Assembly (NCBI GenBank): GCA_964498075.1
Contig: CAZCGA010000209.1
Location: 1-8,430 of the forward strand
Length of the DNA: 8,430 nt
Reading direction: 5' to 3'
Source: CAZCGA01 sp964498075
Lineage (GTDB): Bacteria; Desulfobacterota; Binatia; HRBIN30
Part shown: positions 6,801 through 8,430 of the stretch, piece after piece
How the letters are laid out: every line of letters starts with the position of its first letter
How positions within the stretch are numbered: the first letter of the stretch is position 1
The notes under the pieces: generated by a model
The model's input: only the letters and a program-made list of their open reading frames with translations
The model's database searches: none
Told to the model about the DNA's origin: nothing
Position numbers and translations under genes: made by a program

Positions 6801-8430
6801 TAGCGCTCGTACAAGCGGTAGCACGCATCGCGCAGGCGGTCGGCGGCGAAGCACTCCGTCCGCCGCCGGTGTCCCTGCGCGTCGACCTCGATCAGCACGA
6901 TTTCCTGCTTCTCCACGGCGCCGACGTCGAAGGCGCCGGCGGCATAGTTCTCGTACGACAAGAGGTAGCGAACGAGCGCGAGCGACTCGCCGAGGGTCGC
7001 CAGCAGTTTGTGCCGGATCGCGATCTTCTCGGCTCCCGAGAAGAGACCGTGCCAGTCGTCGATCGTCTGCAGTCGGCCGTACGTGATGCGCGTCGGGTGG
7101 TGGACGTGTTCGTAGTCTTCCGTGAGTGTGGGCAGCGCATCGATGCGCCGGCTCTCGAACGCGGCGTCGAGTTGCGCCGCATTGGCGGTCGCGGCGTTCG
7201 GCCGCACGCGGCGGCGGGTGGGCGGCAGCGACCCCTCTTCAATTCTCCCCTTGCCAAGGGGAGACGGGGAGGGGTGCTCCGCCGTCAGCTCATCGAAGCG
7301 CGCCAACGCCTCGGCGTCGCGGTCCACATCGAAATATTCCTTGCGAGCGATCAAACCATCGCTGCCGAAGACATCGAGCATGAGGAACTGCCGCTCGTAC
7401 GGGCCCCCGCCAGCGCGGAGTGTGCCGGAGTGAGTCGCGCGCACTAAGAGCGCGTCAGGCCGCAGGCCGAGAACGTCGTCCCGGCGCGTGGCAACATTGT
7501 CGGCGAGCTCGAGCACGGCGTGTATATGCGCCCCGGTCGCTTCTGCACCACGCGCAGACCACGTTCCCAAGATTCGATAATCGACAACCTCAATGGTGGG
7601 CGCGAACCGGGGCGGGACATTGCGGGCCCACTCTCCCGTCATCGCGATCGAACGCGCGATCGCCGTGGCACGGACGCGCTCAGGCCCCTCCGGGAGCAAC
7701 TCGGCGTAGCGCGCGTAGAGGCGCGCGATCGCGTCGCCGAGCCGGTTGGTCGGAAAAAGGTGCGAACGCCGAAGTCGCCCCTGCGCGTCGGCTTCGCTCA
7801 CAATGACCATCTCGGTCTGATAGGGGCCCACGTCGAACCGCCCGCCTTCGGTTCCACTGCCCGAAAAAGATGCCTGGAAGAGTGCGAGTGAGTTGCCCAA
7901 CGTGGCCCGTGGCTCGTGTCGGAACCCGAGGTGTTTCACTCTCAGCATGGAACGGAAGTACGCGAGCGTTGAGCGCCGAGAGAACGTATCGCCGACCGTT
8001 TCCTCCGTTCCCTCGTAATCGTCGGCCAACAAGCCGGGGAGCGCACCGTCGTCGCGCGCCATCATGGCCGCGTCGAGGCGGGCGGCAGCGGCCGTCGCCG
8101 CGTTCGGTTGCACGCGGCGGCGCTCCGTCACCTCATCGAAGCGCGCCAGCGCCTCGACCTCGCGACCCACGTCGAACTGCTCCATGCGGGTGAGGAAGCC
8201 ATCGGCTCCGAAGATGTACAGCCGGAGGTAGCGTCTCTCGAAGGCGCCGCCGCCAATGCGGTCAGTGCCCGAAGTCGTTGAGCGCGTGAGGAGCGCGTCG
8301 AAGCTCAGGGCGAGGACATCGTCATCACGGACGGCGATATCGGTGCCGACTTCGACCAGCGAGCGAAGAACGCGTTGGAAGGCTGCCGCTCCGTGCATCG
8401 ATCCCAATCCCAGGGTTTGATGGTCGATGA
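3848..8430 (-). CDS. Giant tandem NTF2/SnoaL-like domain protein, 5'-truncated by the window edge
   Basis: The reading frame is open from the right edge to a TGA at 3850-3848. A TTG at 8407 could be taken as a start, but the codons before it read IDHQTLG. That matches the internal motif IDHRTLG, so the coding region clearly continues upstream and the true start is outside the window. Numbering from the TTG codon gives 1,519 residues. The visible protein consists only of alpha+beta domains of about 125-155 residues that resemble the NTF2/SnoaL-like fold, in two alternating subtypes. B domains carry a DHR..G motif and end in an E.FD...ALARF.EL block. A domains begin with PNAAT and end in an EVDAQG..(9-12 residues)..D block. 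No signal peptide, membrane segment or known catalytic motif is visible, so it is probably cytoplasmic. From memory, similar paired domains form the C-terminal tails of some actinobacterial cyclase or AAA-ATPase proteins, so the missing N-terminus may carry such a domain. No enzymatic function can be assigned. The frame and domain repetition are certain; the fold name is likely. Confidence 0.9.
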   Translation of the reverse strand, partial: IDHQTLGLGSMHGAAAFQRVLRSLVEVGTDIAVRDDDVLALSFDALLTRSTTSGTDRIGGGAFERRYLRLYIFGADGFLTRMEQFDVGREVEALARFDEVTERRRVQPNAATAAAARLDAAMMARDDGALPGLLADDYEGTEETVGDTFSRRSTLAYFRSMLRVKHLGFRHEPRATLGNSLALFQASFSGSGTEGGRFDVGPYQTEMVIVSEADAQGRLRRSHLFPTNRLGDAIARLYARYAELLPEGPERVRATAIARSIAMTGEWARNVPPRFAPTIEVVDYRILGTWSARGAEATGAHIHAVLELADNVATRRDDVLGLRPDALLVRATHSGTLRAGGGPYERQFLMLDVFGSDGLIARKEYFDVDRDAEALARFDELTAEHPSPSPLGKGRIEEGSLPPTRRRVRPNAATANAAQLDAAFESRRIDALPTLTEDYEHVHHPTRITYGRLQTIDDWHGLFSGAEKIAIRHKLLATLGESLALVRYLLSYENYAAGAFDVGAVEKQEIVLIEVDAQGHRRRTECFAADRLRDACYRLYERYGELLPPGPERERAATIARTHAVTLHPLDAQDLAAMIAPTFELIDHRTLGFAAEHGAEAFLRGRARALLETAQNVSACVDDVLVLRCDALLTRGAVRGIDRSSGGEFELPSLDLTLFGADGLVTRIEQFDPDREDEALARFDELTGTGSPRPLGEGAERMAAHFANAATRAWDRFFVWWHARDWARIVAWLPPEYRRIDRRALVRVELDRDQSLEFMRPLFDVSASRIEIHPLATRGDRLALSRFRFDGNDALRGPTVIEYLAVLEVNERGDAIVHVNFDLDDLDAAYAELDARFAAGEGAAFPRPQQWSRAFVRAGADRDVETLAALLAPDFVVHDHSPLGWGVLERAAYVESVKALFALSTDLRVRVEHLRLCERGLLMIGAMLGTHEGGAFEQVRVVVSQVDADGRERRRDMYALDQLDQARAQFEALRQDPLHIPPNAATRAHDRLREYQAAGDWNALRALVAPVVFDDRRRLIRLTGDADMFVAHCQQLQRAAHRARCAHTLLATAGDRLELEHQHWTTVGGRAPFELDLLHIEEVDDEGHIIADIALDPDDRRAAALEMLERYARSDEARDIPLALFEALRAVNAHDLEGVRAALRDDFALNDHRRTGLGRLDRAAYLASLAALFEQAPDVSVETLYIVAVEKHGVLMVARNFGTLREGGEFESVYARIMLHQGDRLIGVEMFEPEDLDKARARFAELRPDPLRIPPNAASRARDRAYDLVVADDLESVRALASADFVYEDRGRRALVSEDVEVWLKSIREVRSWPNLQITRELIGTIGDRIAIERNLCRAGPERGEFEIEAIALTEIDAQGHLRAVIHFDVDDRTAAFTEAESRFAAGEVAAVGGQTPIAALVRAYNEHDWPTVLAGLANDFVLDDHRLLGFGTLSRDEWIESIRVHADLAPDVGTEGLRLLAWNCHGRVAVLRVFGTARDGGPFENVFVGVYLIAGDRIQRYELFDLTAADEALARFKELCAARAT
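6336..6357. repeat. Short palindromic element encoding an interdomain linker between B4 and A5
   Basis: CCCTCT at 6336-6341 pairs with AGAGGG at 6345-6350 around a three-base loop. A further GAGGGG follows at 6352-6357, as in the dispersed repeat of the CCCTCTCCCAGAGGGCGAGGG type known from many bacterial genomes (from memory). In frame it encodes part of GTGSPRPLGEGAERMAAH (residues 681-698), a segment missing from the corresponding B0-A1 junction. The stem is only 6 bp, so an ancient, decayed insertion is likely. Chance GC-rich symmetry is less well excluded here than for the other two elements. Confidence 0.5.
7231..7275. repeat. Palindromic element encoding an interdomain linker between B2 and A3
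   Basis: The core is a 10-bp perfect stem, 7244-7253 against 7255-7264, around a single central base. It is flanked by a 7-bp outer pair, ACCCCTC at 7231-7237 with GAGGGGT at 7269-7275. The element is read in frame inside the giant NTF2-like gene, giving the low-complexity segment HPSPSPLGKGRIEEGSLPPT (residues 378-397). This segment is absent at the equivalent B0-A1 junction, where the text goes straight from DEVTE to RRRVQPNAAT. The CTCCCCTTGGCAAGGGGAG type of hairpin is a common dispersed intergenic repeat in many GC-rich bacteria (from memory), which suggests insertion of a mobile or dispersed palindrome. Confidence 0.75.

Larger units (their letters stand above)
3851..8430 (-). repeat. 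Array of alternating A/B NTF2-like protein domains (B0 to B10)
   Basis: Approximate units on the minus strand are B0 8430-8123 (partial), A1 8122-7652, B2 7651-7277, A3 7216-6746, B4 6745-6368, A5 6313-5894, B6 5893-5504, A7 5503-5072, B8 5071-4685, A9 4684-4244 and B10 4243-3851. The NAA(T/S) motif opening each A domain lies at residues 102, 404, 701, 976 and 1249, counting from the TTG at 8407. The spacings are 302, 297, 275 and 273 residues. Subtracting the two inserted linkers (about 20 and 18 residues) gives a steady A+B period of 273-282. The DHR-like motif of the B domains keeps the same period. Similarity is visible at DNA level too: closely related plus-strand stretches start at 8127, 7284 and 6369, each encoding an ALARFDELT-type end of a B domain. 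Confidence 0.85.

Noticed and set aside
5441..7447. Plus-strand open frame of 668 codons opposite the NTF2-like array
   Set aside because: The repeated domain structure is on the minus strand. The plus frame is a compositional shadow with no motif of its own.
8405..8407. TTG at 8407 as the start of the NTF2-like array gene
   Set aside because: The codons upstream to the window edge stay in frame and continue the repeat consensus IDHQTLG, so the gene is 5'-truncated rather than starting here.
3851..8430. Regularly spaced repeats that might suggest CRISPR or satellite DNA
   Set aside because: The periodicity is about 820-915 bases and is explained by diverged protein domains under coding constraint, with no short identical direct repeats.

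Overview
The window is high-GC bacterial DNA, read entirely from the minus strand, and almost wholly coding. Three genes in the same direction form one apparent operon, running from position 8430 down to 1. The first gene enters from beyond the right edge and the third runs off the left edge. No promoter, terminator, RNA gene or CRISPR array is visible. The gene style (double zinc ribbon, class III cyclase, AAA-type ATPase and TPR proteins) and the palindromic elements suggest a large-genome soil or sediment bacterium, such as uncultured relatives of Deltaproteobacteria/Binatota, Acidobacteria, Rokubacteria or Verrucomicrobia. The sequence alone does not settle the phylum.

Layout in transcription order. 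(1) 8430-3848 is the C-terminal 1,526 or so codons of a giant protein built only of NTF2/SnoaL-like domains. Two domain subtypes, called A and B here, alternate strictly: part of B0, then A1-B2-A3-B4-A5-B6-A7-B8-A9-B10. (2) 3851-465 is a complete 1,128-residue class III adenylate cyclase with a double zinc ribbon, a cyclase catalytic domain, an AAA-type ATPase and a TPR-like helical tail. Its ATG overlaps the stop of gene 1 in an ATGA junction. (3) 448-1 is the first 149 codons of a close paralogue of gene 2, starting 16 bases after it.

The strongest observations are two. First, the array of paired NTF2-like domains is translationally coupled to a cyclase. Second, three different hairpin-type palindromic elements have been absorbed in frame as protein linkers: one between the zinc ribbon and cyclase domain of gene 3, and two between A/B pairs of gene 1.

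A plausible joint role is cyclic-nucleotide signalling: the NTF2-like array might bind small ligands or proteins, and the cyclase-ATPase-TPR proteins would make the second messenger. This is inference. Gene 2 has glycine where class III cyclases carry the transition-state asparagine, so its activity is uncertain.
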